Source: JAAYGT01 sp050252075
Lineage (GTDB): Bacteria; Pseudomonadota; Gammaproteobacteria; Burkholderiales; Burkholderiaceae_B
Length of the DNA stretch: 31,766 bases
NCBI GenBank assembly: GCA_050252075.1
Contig: JBFWLP010000031.1
Span: 1-31,766, forward strand
Reading direction: 5' to 3'
In this document: piece after piece, positions 22,806-31,441 of the stretch
How the letters are laid out: every line of letters starts with the position of its first letter
Numbering within the stretch: the first letter of the stretch is position 1
Translations under genes and position numbers: made by a program
The notes under the pieces: model-generated
What the model was told of the DNA's origin: nothing
The model's database searches: none
The model's input: only the letters and a program-made list of their open reading frames with translations

Positions 22806-24263
22806 ATGAAATTAGTTGATCCCGCAATCTCCGCCCTGGCCACTGCTAAATCGGTATTGCTCGACCCTTGGGGGTTATCCGAATCCGATCTGGCGCGGGC
22901 CATGGGTGAAATCTTCGCGCATCGCGTCGATTACGCTGATCTGTATTTCCAGTACACGCGCAGCGAAGGCTGGAGCCTGGAAGAGGGTATCGTCAAGACC
23001 GGCAGTTTTTCCATTGAGCAAGGCGTGGGCGTGCGCGCCATCAGCGGCGAGAAAACCGCGTTTGCCTACTCCGATACGCTCTCGCCCGAGGCCTTGCTCA
23101 GCTCGGCGCGCGTGGTGCGCAGCATAGGCCGGCAAGGCAGCGGCAAGCGGCGCGTGGTTACCCGCGAACCCGTGGTGCGCCGCGACCTGTACCCGGCCAT
23201 CGATCCGGTGGCGTCGCTGTCGGCGCCCGAAAAAGTGGCCTTGCTGGAAAGGGTCGAGGCCATGGCCCGGGCCGCCGATCCGCATATCATTCAGGTCATG
23301 GCCGGTCTGGGCGCCGAATACGACGTTGTGCTGGTGGCCGGAAGCGACGGGCGTCTGGCCGCCGATGTTCGCCCTTTGGTCCGTTTGTCGGTCACCGTGA
23401 TCGCCGAACGCAATGGCCGGCGCGAAATGGGCCACGGCGGCGGCGGCGGGCGCACCGGCCTTGGCTATTTCACCGACGATATCCTGCGTGGCTATGTCAG
23501 CCGCGCCACTCACGAAGCACTGACCAACCTGGAAGCGCGCCCGGCGCCGGCGGGGGAAATGACGGTGGTGCTCGGGTCGGGGTGGCCCGGCATTTTGCTG
23601 CACGAGGCGGTGGGGCACGGCCTGGAAGGCGACTTCAATCGCAAAGAGTCCAGCGTGTTCTCGGGCCGCATCGGCGAGCGGGTGGCTTCTAAGGGCGTTA
23701 CCGTAGTCGACGACGGCACTCTGTCGGGCCGCCGCGGTTCGCTCAACATCGACGACGAAGGCAACGCCACCCAGCATACGGTGCTGATCGAAGACGGCAT
23801 TTTGCGCGGGTATATGCAAGATTCCATGAACGCCCGCCTGATGAAAATGCCGGTCACCGGCAATGGTCGCCGCGAATCGTATGCCCACCTGCCCATGCCG
23901 CGCATGACCAACACCTACATGCTGTCCGGGGCCACGCCGCCCCAGGAAATCATTGCGTCGGTCAAGAAGGGTTTGTATGCCGTCAATTTCGGCGGCGGTC
24001 AGGTGGACATTACCAGCGGCAAGTTTGTGTTCTCCGCCTCCGAAGCCTACATGATCGAAAACGGCAAGGTCACGTATCCCGTCAAGGGCGCCACCCTGAT
24101 CGGAAACGGCCCCGACGCCATGAACCGGGTCAGTCTTATTGGTAACGATATGCAACTTGATTCCGGTGTGGGAACCTGCGGCAAGGAAGGCCAAAGCGTA
24201 CCGGTAGGGGTCGGCATGCCCACGGTGCGCATGGATGGCCTGACGGTCGGTGGAACCGCCTGA
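22806..24263 (+). CDS. tldD: Metalloprotease TldD
   Basis: 485 residues, normal TldD length. The zinc motif HEAVGH (266-271) within LLHEAVGHGLEGD is intact and is characteristic of TldD rather than its partner TldE/PmbA. Other conserved parts are ERNGRREMGHGGGGGR, GTLSGRRGSLNIDDEG and NFGGGQVDITSGKFVFSASE (in pieces). With TldE it forms a cytoplasmic heterodimeric peptidase that processes unfolded peptides, microcin B17 and CcdA. TldE is not in the window. ATG 22806 was chosen over an upstream in-frame start at 22779 because MKLVDPAI begins the family alignment. Two terminators follow. Confidence 0.93.
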   Translation: MKLVDPAISALATAKSVLLDPWGLSESDLARAMGEIFAHRVDYADLYFQYTRSEGWSLEEGIVKTGSFSIEQGVGVRAISGEKTAFAYSDTLSPEALLSSARVVRSIGRQGSGKRRVVTREPVVRRDLYPAIDPVASLSAPEKVALLERVEAMARAADPHIIQVMAGLGAEYDVVLVAGSDGRLAADVRPLVRLSVTVIAERNGRREMGHGGGGGRTGLGYFTDDILRGYVSRATHEALTNLEARPAPAGEMTVVLGSGWPGILLHEAVGHGLEGDFNRKESSVFSGRIGERVASKGVTVVDDGTLSGRRGSLNIDDEGNATQHTVLIEDGILRGYMQDSMNARLMKMPVTGNGRRESYAHLPMPRMTNTYMLSGATPPQEIIASVKKGLYAVNFGGGQVDITSGKFVFSASEAYMIENGKVTYPVKGATLIGNGPDAMNRVSLIGNDMQLDSGVGTCGKEGQSVPVGVGMPTVRMDGLTVGGTA

Positions 24264-24338
24264 TCGCACCCATCGGCGGGGCTTGCGGGCCGATCGGCCG
24301 CCGCGGGCCCCCCGGTTTTCTTTGTTCACAATTTGTTT

Positions 24339-24364
24339 AAAAGGCTGTTTTTCAGCCTTTTTTT
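24339..24364 (+). terminator. Intrinsic terminator of tldD, first copy
   Basis: AAAAGGCTG (24339-24347) and CAGCCTTTT (24353-24361) form a nine-pair stem with a TTTTT loop, followed by more T. It stands 75 bp after the tldD stop. Confidence 0.85.
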
Positions 24365-24370
24365 GCGTTA

Positions 24371-24403
24371 GATCGCGTCATGTTAACGACGCGGTCTTTT
24401 TTT
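24371..24403 (+). terminator. Second tandem terminator before the ectoine operon
   Basis: GATCGCGTC (24371-24379) pairs with GACGCGGTC (24388-24396) with one G-U pair, loop ATGTTAAC, followed by seven T (24397-24403). Together with the previous one it isolates the ect promoter, which starts 20 bp downstream, from tldD read-through. Confidence 0.8.
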
Positions 24404-24422
24404 ATGGTGGCTTGCGCAAAGG

Positions 24423-24451
24423 TTGACATTGCTTATTCGCAAGCATATTAT
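24423..24451 (+). promoter_or_regulatory. Near-consensus sigma-70 promoter of the ect operon with internal operator dyad
   Basis: -35 TTGACA (24423-24428), 17-bp spacer, -10 TATTAT (24446-24451): one base from perfect consensus. The spacer holds an inverted repeat TGCTT-N6-AAGCA (24430-24445), exactly between the two boxes, where a bound MarR-type protein would block RNA polymerase. The expected start is near 24458, giving a leader of about 25 bases. A promoter this strong needs tight repression, which supports EctR control. Confidence 0.82.
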
Positions 24452-24482
24452 TTCAACAGAAATCAATTTACTTGAATTCATT

Positions 24483-25031
24483 ATGACGACAATTAATTCA
24501 ACACCCGAACAGCAGCAGTACGATTTGCGCATCTTGCGCGCCCTGCGCCGTATTACGCGGTCGGTTGCGCTGCATTCGCGCCAGTTGTCTGCGTTAAGCA
24601 ACATCACGGCGCCGCAGCTTATCTGCTTGCGGGCGGTGGTTGAAAACGGCCCCATGACGGCCACGTCCATCAGCCGGGAAATCCATGTCAGCGCCAGTAC
24701 GGTGGTTGGCATTCTCGATCGCCTGGAAGACAAAGGCCTGGTGCGTCGTGAGCGCGGTCGCGAAGACCGGCGCATTGTGTTTGTCACCGCAACCCAGGAA
24801 GGGGTTCGCCTGGCTCACGAAACGCCGTCGCCCTTGCAGAAGAAACTGGCCGACTCATTGCGTGAACTGCCTGATCTTGAACAGGCCACGATCACCATTT
24901 CGCTTGAGCGCATTGTCGAACTGATGGAATCCAAAGGGGTCGCTTCCGCCGATGTGCCCGGTGACCTGGCGTCGCCGCTGCTCGATGTACCCAGCAACGG
25001 AACGCTTCCCGAATCAGGACTCATGGTGTGA
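24483..25031 (+). CDS. ectR: EctR-like MarR-family repressor of ectoine synthesis
   Basis: 182 residues. Winged-helix MarR protein: LRALRRITRSVALHSRQL (helix 1, EctR-like), LSNITAPQLICLRAV, recognition region TATSISREIHVSASTVVGILDRLEDKGLV and wing RERGREDRRIVFVTA. The C-terminal helix dimerises. EctR proteins known from methylotrophs repress ectABC under low salt. Its TGA overlaps the ectA ATG (TGATG), so it is the first cistron of the operon it probably controls, giving autoregulation. The leader has no Shine-Dalgarno in front of ATG 24483, so its own translation may be weak. Confidence 0.85.
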   Translation: MTTINSTPEQQQYDLRILRALRRITRSVALHSRQLSALSNITAPQLICLRAVVENGPMTATSISREIHVSASTVVGILDRLEDKGLVRRERGREDRRIVFVTATQEGVRLAHETPSPLQKKLADSLRELPDLEQATITISLERIVELMESKGVASADVPGDLASPLLDVPSNGTLPESGLMV

Positions 25032-25573
25032 TGAACAACGAAGCCACATTGAACCGAAACGTAGAAACCGCGGGCAACGGCGATCCGGCCCCGGTGCTGC
25101 GCGCACCGGCACGCGACGATGGCGCGGCCATTCATGCACTCATTGCAGACTGCCCGCCGCTTGATCTGAACGCCTTGTATGCCTATCTGTTGCTGGCCGA
25201 GCACTTTGCGGCCACCAGCGTGGTGGCGCAAGACGGCGCGGGCCGGCTCAACGGCTACATTTCCGGCTACCACCCGCCCGGCCGCCCCGACGTGCTGTTC
25301 GTCTGGCAGGTGGCCGTGCATGAACGCGCCCGCGGGCAGGGCTTGGGCAAGAAAATGATCCGGCACATTCTGGATCGACCCGGGCTTGAACACGTGCGCT
25401 TCATTGAAACGACAGTGGGGCCGTCGAATGCGGCGTCGCGTCGCATGTTTGAAGGGGCCGCCCGCGCGCTGGGCGCCCCGGTTGCCGAGTCGCCACTGTT
25501 TACGCGGGCCATGTTCGGCCCCCAGGGCCACGAGGACGAACCGTTATTGCGTATTGGGCCGTTTGCTCGCTGA
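25031..25573 (+). CDS. ectA: L-2,4-diaminobutyrate N-gamma-acetyltransferase EctA
   Basis: 180 residues. GNAT acetyltransferase: acetyl-CoA is used to acetylate the gamma-amino group of diaminobutyrate, the second step of ectoine synthesis. Visible: LRAPARDDGAAIHALIADCPPLDLNA (in two parts; EctA hallmark CPPLDLN-Y-LL), VWQVAVHERARGQGLGKKMI with the acetyl-CoA loop R-x-x-G-Q-G, and ETTVGPSNAASRRMFE near the end. ATG 25031 overlaps the ectR stop; the GTG at 25028 would be an alternative. Cytoplasmic. Translation is probably coupled to ectR. Confidence 0.93.
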   Translation: MNNEATLNRNVETAGNGDPAPVLRAPARDDGAAIHALIADCPPLDLNALYAYLLLAEHFAATSVVAQDGAGRLNGYISGYHPPGRPDVLFVWQVAVHERARGQGLGKKMIRHILDRPGLEHVRFIETTVGPSNAASRRMFEGAARALGAPVAESPLFTRAMFGPQGHEDEPLLRIGPFAR

Positions 25574-25643
25574 CAGCCCGTTCAACCGATACCCGTTGCG
25601 GTTTTGCGCGCGGGGTGATGTTTTAGTACACAGGAGAGGAAAG

Positions 25644-26957
25644 ATGATGAACGACTTAAAAATATTTGACCGGATGGAGTCGGAAGTACGGGGCTACGTC
25701 CGGTCGTTTCCTGTAGTCTTCAAACAGGCCAATGGTTCCGTTCTGGTCGACGAAGAAAATCGCGAATATATCGACTTTTTCGCCGGCGCCGGCACGCTGA
25801 ACTACGGCCACAATAATCCAGTACTCAAGAAAAAACTGATTGACTACCTGGAAACCGATGGCTTGGTGCATGGGCTCGACATGGCCACCTGCGCCAAGAA
25901 AGATTTCCTGGAAACAGTGGAGCGTGTTCTGCTCAAACCGCGCGGCTGGAAGTACAAGCTGCAGTTTACGGGTCCAACCGGCACGAATGCCGTCGAGGCG
26001 GCGCTGAAGCTGGCTCGTCAAATCAAAGGCCGCCAGAACATCATTTCGTTTACCCACGGGTTCCACGGCGTGAGCGGCGGATCCCTTGCCGTGACGGCAA
26101 ACGAAAAATTCCGCAACGCAGCGGGCGTTTCATTGCACAACACAACGTTCATGCCCTTCGATGGCTATATGGGCCCCAATGTGGACACCATAGCCTATCT
26201 GGAGCGCTTGCTCGAAGACCCCAGCTCGGGTCTGGATCACCCCGCCGCCGTCATCGTGGAAACCGTGCAGGGCGAGGGCGGCGTGAATGTCGCGTCGCAC
26301 CGCTGGCTCAAAGAGCTGGAGCGTGTCTGCCGCGAGAACGACATGCTGCTGATCGTCGACGATATCCAGGTGGGCTGCGGGCGTACCGGGAACTTCTTCA
26401 GCTTTGAGTCGGCCGGTATCCGTCCCGATATCATCACCTTGTCCAAGTCCCTGTCGGGCTACGGGCTGCCTATGTCGCTGGTGCTGTTCAAGCCGGAACT
26501 GGATATCTGGAAACCGGGGGCGCACAGCGGCACGTTCCGGGGCAACAACCTGGCTTTTGTTACCGCCTCGGCCGCGCTGGATTCCTACTGGCGCGACAGC
26601 ACCTTCACCCAGAACACGCAGCGCAAAGAGCGCCTGGTGCGTGACTGGCTCGAGAGCCTGGTGCACAGTTTCCCCGGAGCCGGTTTGTCGGTACGCGGCC
26701 GCGGTCTTATCCAGGGCCTGGTGGTGCCGGTGGACAACAATATTGCGAACCAGATTGCCAAGAAGGCTTTCGGGCACGGCGTGATCATTGAAACGTCGGG
26801 TGCGCAAGACGAGGTGCTGAAGCTGTTGCCGGCCCTGACCATGGAAGACGAATTATTGAAGAAAGGCCTGGAGGTTATCGAGCGCAGCGTGGCCGAGGTA
26901 TTGGCCGAGCAGGGCGTGAAGGGCCGCGTGCTGAAATTTGGAGGTCGTGCACGATGA
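25644..26957 (+). CDS. ectB: Diaminobutyrate-2-oxoglutarate aminotransferase EctB
   Basis: 437 residues. Class III PLP aminotransferase that turns L-aspartate-beta-semialdehyde into L-2,4-diaminobutyrate using glutamate, the first committed step of ectoine synthesis. Visible: FFAGAGTLNYGHNNP (EctB signature), TGPTGTNAVEAALKLAR, cofactor Asp in IVDDIQVGCGRTGNFFSFE and PLP Lys268 in ITLSKSLSGYGLP. AGGAGAGGA stands just before ATG 25644; a second ATG follows immediately. The gap to ectA is 70 bp. The stop overlaps the ectC start. Confidence 0.95.
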   Translation: MMNDLKIFDRMESEVRGYVRSFPVVFKQANGSVLVDEENREYIDFFAGAGTLNYGHNNPVLKKKLIDYLETDGLVHGLDMATCAKKDFLETVERVLLKPRGWKYKLQFTGPTGTNAVEAALKLARQIKGRQNIISFTHGFHGVSGGSLAVTANEKFRNAAGVSLHNTTFMPFDGYMGPNVDTIAYLERLLEDPSSGLDHPAAVIVETVQGEGGVNVASHRWLKELERVCRENDMLLIVDDIQVGCGRTGNFFSFESAGIRPDIITLSKSLSGYGLPMSLVLFKPELDIWKPGAHSGTFRGNNLAFVTASAALDSYWRDSTFTQNTQRKERLVRDWLESLVHSFPGAGLSVRGRGLIQGLVVPVDNNIANQIAKKAFGHGVIIETSGAQDEVLKLLPALTMEDELLKKGLEVIERSVAEVLAEQGVKGRVLKFGGRAR

Positions 26958-27355
26958 TTGTAAAGAACGTCAAAGACATTATTGGAACGAAAGACGAGGT
27001 TGTCACCCAGAACTGGCTCAGCCGCCGGGTGTTGCTCAAGAAAGACGGCATGGGGTTCTCGTTCCACGAAACCATTATTTTCCCGGGTACCGAAACGCAT
27101 ATTCATTACCAGAACCACCTAGAGGCAGTGTGGTGCGTGGAGGGCGACGGCGAGATTGAAACCATCGCCGACGGCAAGAAATATGCACTGGGCCCCGGTG
27201 TGGTGTATGCGCTGGACCAGCACGACGAGCACTGGCTGCGCGGCGGCAAGGAACCCTTGCGCGTCATCTGCGTGTTCAACCCGCCCATCACAGGCCAGGA
27301 AGTTCACGATGCCGACGGCGTTTATCCGTTGGTCACCGAAGAGCAAACCGCCTGA
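26954..27355 (+). CDS. ectC: Ectoine synthase EctC
   Basis: 133 residues, single cupin domain. It cyclises N-gamma-acetyl-diaminobutyrate to ectoine by loss of water. The iron ligands known from characterised EctC (Glu57, Tyr85, His93) fall on exactly these residue numbers here: E57 in NHLEAVW, Y85 in GVVYALD and H93 in DEHWLRGG. The ATG overlaps the ectB stop (ATGA). Complete and unaltered. Confidence 0.96.
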   Translation: MIVKNVKDIIGTKDEVVTQNWLSRRVLLKKDGMGFSFHETIIFPGTETHIHYQNHLEAVWCVEGDGEIETIADGKKYALGPGVVYALDQHDEHWLRGGKEPLRVICVFNPPITGQEVHDADGVYPLVTEEQTA

Positions 27356-27379
27356 TCTTTGTAGTCAAGGAGTACAAGA

Positions 27380-28297
27380 ATGACGACAGTCACTGATATG
27401 TATGCTTCGCGTACCGATCGCATGTCGGCCATTATTGCGCGCCAGGATCCGGTCGTTTACGGCGGGGGCGCCTATGCCGACGCCGTGGCGGCCGATCAAT
27501 TGCAAAACTACGAGCGCAATGGTTTTCTGGTGCTGGACGATGTGTTCAGCCCCGACGAGGTCGCAGCGCTGCTGGCCGAAGTGGAGCGCCTGCGCGCCGA
27601 CCCGGCAATCAAATCGCTCGACGAGGCCATTGCCGAGCCGGGCAGCGACGCGGTGCGCTCGATTTTCCGGGTGCACGAACTCAGCGAGCGCCTGTCGGCG
27701 CTGGCCCGCGATCCGCGCCTTATCAATGTGGCCCGGCAGGTGCTGGGTTCCGAAGTGTATATTCACCAGTCGCGCGCCAACATGAAACCCGGCTTCAAGG
27801 GTAAAGAGTTTTACTGGCATTCCGACTTCGAAACCTGGCATATCGAAGACGGCATGCCCCGCATGCGGGCGCTCAGCTGCTCGGTTCTGCTGACCGACAA
27901 CAATGCATGCAACGGCCCGCTCATGCTGGTGCCCGGTTCGCATCAGCAGTTCATTGCCTGCCAGGGCGTCACGCCCGACGACCATTACAAGCAGTCGCTG
28001 AAGAAACAAGAGTTCGGTGTCCCCGACGAGCTCAGCCTGCAGCTGCTGGTGGAGCAGGGGGGTATTCACGCCGCGCAGGCCAAGGCCGGCTCCGTGATTT
28101 TCTTCGATTGCAATACCATGCATGGCTCGACGGGCAACATTTCACCATGGCCTCGTGCGAATGTCTTCATGGTGTACAACAGCGTCGAAAATACCCCGGG
28201 TGATCCAAAGTACGGACTGAAGCCCCGCCCCGAATACATTGCCACACGCAAGTGTTTCGACGCACTGGTGCCGCTGGAAGAAAGCGCCACCGCGTAA
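27380..28297 (+). CDS. ectD: Ectoine 5-hydroxylase EctD
   Basis: 305 residues. Fe(II)/2-oxoglutarate dioxygenase that makes 5-hydroxyectoine. The ligands H147, D149 and H248 sit in FYWHSDFETWHIEDGMPRM and NTMHGSTGN, almost the numbering of the solved Virgibacillus enzyme. The signature from FYWHSDF to RMRALS is complete. AAGGAG precedes ATG 27380, 24 bp after ectC. It is the last gene of the operon; a terminator follows. No specialised aspartokinase (ask_ect) is next to it, so precursor supply depends on the housekeeping enzyme. Confidence 0.96.
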   Translation: MTTVTDMYASRTDRMSAIIARQDPVVYGGGAYADAVAADQLQNYERNGFLVLDDVFSPDEVAALLAEVERLRADPAIKSLDEAIAEPGSDAVRSIFRVHELSERLSALARDPRLINVARQVLGSEVYIHQSRANMKPGFKGKEFYWHSDFETWHIEDGMPRMRALSCSVLLTDNNACNGPLMLVPGSHQQFIACQGVTPDDHYKQSLKKQEFGVPDELSLQLLVEQGGIHAAQAKAGSVIFFDCNTMHGSTGNISPWPRANVFMVYNSVENTPGDPKYGLKPRPEYIATRKCFDALVPLEESATA

Positions 28298-28313
28298 CGT
28301 AGCGTCTCTCCTG

Positions 28314-28357
28314 GGCTTCCCCGACGGCAGTCAAGTTGGGGAGGCCGCTTCCTTTTT
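28314..28357 (+). terminator. Terminator after ectD
   Basis: GGCTTCCCC (28314-28322) pairs with GGGGAGGCC (28338-28346) with one G-U pair, followed after six bases by TTTTT (28353-28357). It ends the ect operon just before the convergent ehuA stop. Confidence 0.7.
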
Positions 28358-28358
28358 G

Positions 28359-29138
28359 TCATGCTGCCTGAATGAAGCCTTTCAGGAATTCCCGGGTACG
28401 TTCTTCGCTCGGGGTAGAAAAGACATGCTCGGGCGGGCCTTCTTCGACGATTTTTCCTTTGTCGAAAAAGCAGACCCGGTCTGAAATCTGCTTGGCGAAC
28501 TGCATTTCGTGGGTAACCAGCAGCATGGTAAGGTCGTGTTCGCCGGCCAGCCGCTGAATCACATTCAGCACTTCGCCCACCAGTTCCGGGTCCAGCGCCG
28601 AGGTCGGCTCGTCAAAAAGCATGATGTTCGGGCGCATGGCAAGGGCCCGCGCGATAGCGACGCGTTGTTGCTGTCCCCCCGACAGTTGCCTGGGAAATTT
28701 GTCGGCCTGGTCGCTCAGGCCGACCAGTTCCAGGTATTCCTCGGCACGTGCATTGGCTTCCTGCCGGGACAGCCCCAGCACATGCACCGGTGCCTCGGTA
28801 ATATTGCGCCGCACGGTCATGTGCGGGAATAGATTGAACTGCTGGAACACCATCCCCATTTCCTTGCGCATCATGCGCAGGTGCTCTTCGCCGGCGGCGA
28901 CAAGCCGGCCGTTCTTTTCTTCATGCCACAGCGGTTTGCCTGCCACGTGGATCACGCCGTCCTGAATCGTTTCCAGCGTCATCAGTATGCGAAGCACCGT
29001 GGATTTACCGGATCCCGAGGGGCCGATAATGGTGACTTTCTCACCTTTCTGCACCTGGAAGTCCAGTTCATCAAGCACGGTCACATCGCCAAAACGCTTG
29101 ACCACCTTTTCAAATTTGATAATGGGTTCGCTTGTCAT
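28359..29138 (-). CDS. ehuA: Ectoine/hydroxyectoine ABC transporter ATPase EhuA
   Basis: 259 residues from ATG 29138. PAAT-family ATPase with Walker A GPSGSGKST, Q-loop FQQFNLFPHMTVRRN, signature LSGGQQQRVAIARAL, Walker B IMLFDEPTSALDPEL and switch VTHEMQFAKQISD, all intact. The insert AGKPLWHEEKNGRLVAAGEEHLRMMR (in pieces) after Walker A is typical of EhuA. An in-frame extension up to 29192 lies inside ehuD and is not used, because ATG 29138 overlaps the ehuD stop (ATGA). Last gene of ehuBCDA; it converges on ectD. Confidence 0.9.
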   Translation of the reverse strand: MTSEPIIKFEKVVKRFGDVTVLDELDFQVQKGEKVTIIGPSGSGKSTVLRILMTLETIQDGVIHVAGKPLWHEEKNGRLVAAGEEHLRMMRKEMGMVFQQFNLFPHMTVRRNITEAPVHVLGLSRQEANARAEEYLELVGLSDQADKFPRQLSGGQQQRVAIARALAMRPNIMLFDEPTSALDPELVGEVLNVIQRLAGEHDLTMLLVTHEMQFAKQISDRVCFFDKGKIVEEGPPEHVFSTPSEERTREFLKGFIQAA

Positions 29139-29827
29139 CGTAATGGAATTCCTTGCTTGGGTAGGCGGGTGTCCAGGGTGCGCACGCCCCACGCCGCGAC
29201 CAGGGTCAAGATCAGATACAGACCGCCCACCATGGACAGCGGGATCAGATAATTGAAGGTGCGGTCACCGATAATCTTGGCCACATTCAGCATTTCGACC
29301 ACGGACACTACCGACAACACGGGTACGTCTTTCATGATCGACACCAGGTAATTGCCCAGTGCCGGAATGATGCGCGGAATGGCCTGCGGCATCACGATGA
29401 CGGTGAACGTGCGTAGCGCCGACAGATCCAGCGCCCGCGCCGCTTCGTGCTGACCCCGCAGTACCGACTCGATGCCGGCCCGGTACACTTCCGACGTGTA
29501 GGCGCTGTACTGGATGCCCAATGCCAGCGCGCCGGTCAGAAAGGCCGGCAACACAATGCCGTATTCCGGCAGTACGTAATACAGAAAGAAAAGCTGGGCC
29601 AGCAGGGGGGTGTCGCGGATGAACTCGGTAATGAAACGGGCCGGCCACGAAATCAGGCGCAGCCGCGAGGCCTTCAGCCCGGCAAGCACCAGCCCCAGCA
29701 CCGCCGCCACAAAAAAGCCCACCACGGTCGCCTGAAGGGTGACCACCATGCCTTTGAGCAAAATGGGCAGAATGGACACCGCAAACGCCCAGGGCGTCGA
29801 GGTGTCCCATTCAATTCCAAATAACAT
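29135..29827 (-). CDS. ehuD: Ectoine/hydroxyectoine ABC transporter permease EhuD
   Basis: 230 residues, about five transmembrane helices. PAAT permease: FITEFIRDTPLLAQLFFLYY (docking motif region) and EAA loop EAARALDLSALRTFTVIVMPQ. Gene order and strong similarity to the EhuC neighbour support the assignment. It is separated from ehuC by 57 bp and joined to ehuA by an ATGA overlap. Forms the channel in the inner membrane with EhuC. Confidence 0.88.
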   Translation of the reverse strand: MLFGIEWDTSTPWAFAVSILPILLKGMVVTLQATVVGFFVAAVLGLVLAGLKASRLRLISWPARFITEFIRDTPLLAQLFFLYYVLPEYGIVLPAFLTGALALGIQYSAYTSEVYRAGIESVLRGQHEAARALDLSALRTFTVIVMPQAIPRIIPALGNYLVSIMKDVPVLSVVSVVEMLNVAKIIGDRTFNYLIPLSMVGGLYLILTLVAAWGVRTLDTRLPKQGIPLR

Positions 29828-29884
29828 TGTTCGTTCCTGGCCTGTTGGTTGGTAAGGCTGGCCGGCGGATCAGGCATGCGCGGA

Positions 29885-30547
29885 TCACGCGCGCCAGCGA
29901 CCCACCGAACGTTCCAGCAGTTTCATAAAGGCTGTCAGCACCAGCGCCATGCCGAAATACATGAACAGCAGCAGGGTGTACACGGTAACGCTGTCTTGTG
30001 TGAAGTTGCGTATCTGTTCGGCGCGAAATGCCAGATCGCCCAGGCTGATCAGCGAAACCAGCGCCGTATCTTTCAGATTCTGTATCGCCAGGTTGCCAAA
30101 GCTGGGCATCATTTCCGGGATCGCCTGCGGCAGGGAAATGCGCCACAGCATTTGCCGGGGAGTGAAATCGAGCGCTTTGGCCGCTTCGTGCTGGGTGGCC
30201 GGTACGGCTTGCACCGCGCCGCGCACCACTTCGGCACCGTAGGCACCGATGTTCAGGCTCAGGGCCAGTGTGCCGGCCAGTACGGGGGGCAAACGCCAGT
30301 CCATGCCCAGCGCCTGGCCCACCAAAGGCAAGGCGAAATACAGCCAGAACAGCTGCACCAGCAGCGAGGTACCGCGAAAAATTTCGATGAAGGCGATGGA
30401 TGTCGCCTTGATCAGGGGGTTTCGGGCAATTTTCCCCAGGCCGAAGGCAAAGGAAAAAAAAGCACCCAGCACGGTGGAGTAGGCGGTGAGCTGGACGGTG
30501 ACCCAGGCACCATCCAGCAAAGGGTCAATGTAGCTTAGCCACTGCAT
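29885..30547 (-). CDS. ehuC: Ectoine/hydroxyectoine ABC transporter permease EhuC
   Basis: 220 residues, about five helices. PAAT permease with FIEIFRGTSLLVQLFWLYF and EAA loop EAAKALDFTPRQMLWRISLPQ. Starts 14 bp after the ehuB stop, so the two genes are co-transcribed. It pairs with EhuD. Substrate assignment rests on ehuB and on the convergent ect operon, not on the permease itself. Confidence 0.88.
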   Translation of the reverse strand: MQWLSYIDPLLDGAWVTVQLTAYSTVLGAFFSFAFGLGKIARNPLIKATSIAFIEIFRGTSLLVQLFWLYFALPLVGQALGMDWRLPPVLAGTLALSLNIGAYGAEVVRGAVQAVPATQHEAAKALDFTPRQMLWRISLPQAIPEMMPSFGNLAIQNLKDTALVSLISLGDLAFRAEQIRNFTQDSVTVYTLLLFMYFGMALVLTAFMKLLERSVGRWRA

Positions 30548-30561
30548 AAGGCGTGCGGCGC

Positions 30562-31422
30562 TTAGCTTTTACACAACTGCTCGGTCGTCATTTTGAACGA
30601 TTCGGTAGCATCGGCGGTGCTGAAGCCGTAGCCTTCCAGAATGTTGTTCCACTCGCGGGTTTTCTTGAATTTATCCAGTTCCTGGCTGACGGCGTCGCGC
30701 AGTTCTTGCGCATTTGCACTGAAGGTGAAGCCGCCCCAGCTACGTACGGGTACGCCGTTGATCACCGGGTCGGAGAACTTGTCGGCCGATTCCACTTTGT
30801 CGCTTTTCTTGGCCAGTTCGCCCACGGTGAGACTGGTGGCCGCGTAGGCGACTGCACGCCCTGTCGACACGGTGGAAATGGCGTCGGCATTGTTGGAAAT
30901 GGTGACCATGCGGTCATCCGGTACGCCTAATGCCTGCAGCATTTCCAGCTGATCGGCACCGGCCATGATGGCAACTTTGGCGTCCTTGGCCGCAAAATCC
31001 TTGTAGCTGTGCACGTCGTGCGGATTTCCGGCGGCAACCAGCAGGCCTTCACCGTATGAAGTGTTCGGTTCCGAGAACATCACTTCCTTGCAGCGCTGGG
31101 GCAGGATGGCCATTTCGGCCGCCACCATATCGAAACGATTGGCTTTCAGGCCCGGAATCAGCGAGCTGAAGCTGGTGGTCACCCATTCGATCGAGTCGAT
31201 GCCCAACTGCTTCATGATGTGTTTGGCTACATCGGGGCCGGCGCCTTTCGCCTCGCCGCTCATATCCACGTAGCCGTAGGGTATTTCGTTGGCGACCGCG
31301 ATACGGATCTTTCCGCTTTCTTTGATTTCCTGCAGCGAAGCCGCCTGGGCCTGGAACCCCAAGCCGGTCGCCATAACGGCACTGGTGATCAGGGAGAGTG
31401 TGGTTTTACTGATTGTGTTCAT
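30562..31422 (-). CDS. ehuB: Ectoine/hydroxyectoine periplasmic binding protein EhuB
   Basis: 286 residues from ATG 31422, chosen because AAAAGGA lies seven bases upstream and a normal signal peptide (1-27, ending QAQA) results; longer in-frame starts would bury it. Mature part: LQEIKESGKIRIAVANEIPYGYVD, with a Glu and aromatics where EhuB proteins hold the ligand, then GPDVAKHIMKQLGI and FDMVAAEMAILPQRC. It captures external ectoine and hydroxyectoine, and also recovers leaked solute. First gene of ehuBCDA on the minus strand. Confidence 0.9.
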   Translation of the reverse strand: MNTISKTTLSLITSAVMATGLGFQAQAASLQEIKESGKIRIAVANEIPYGYVDMSGEAKGAGPDVAKHIMKQLGIDSIEWVTTSFSSLIPGLKANRFDMVAAEMAILPQRCKEVMFSEPNTSYGEGLLVAAGNPHDVHSYKDFAAKDAKVAIMAGADQLEMLQALGVPDDRMVTISNNADAISTVSTGRAVAYAATSLTVGELAKKSDKVESADKFSDPVINGVPVRSWGGFTFSANAQELRDAVSQELDKFKKTREWNNILEGYGFSTADATESFKMTTEQLCKS

Positions 31423-31441
31423 GGCATGTCCTTTTCTGTGG

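Noticed and set aside
24288..24299. Palindrome GGCCGATCGGCC after tldD as an operator
   Set aside because: It lies in a GC-rich trailer just before two good terminators and has no promoter nearby; chance or part of a trailing hairpin is more likely.
22875..24329. Long open frame of 484 codons on the minus strand
   Set aside because: It is antisense to tldD, whose plus-strand protein is complete with its zinc motif; the antisense translation is low-complexity His/Ala/Gly/Arg-rich, typical of GC-rich shadow frames.
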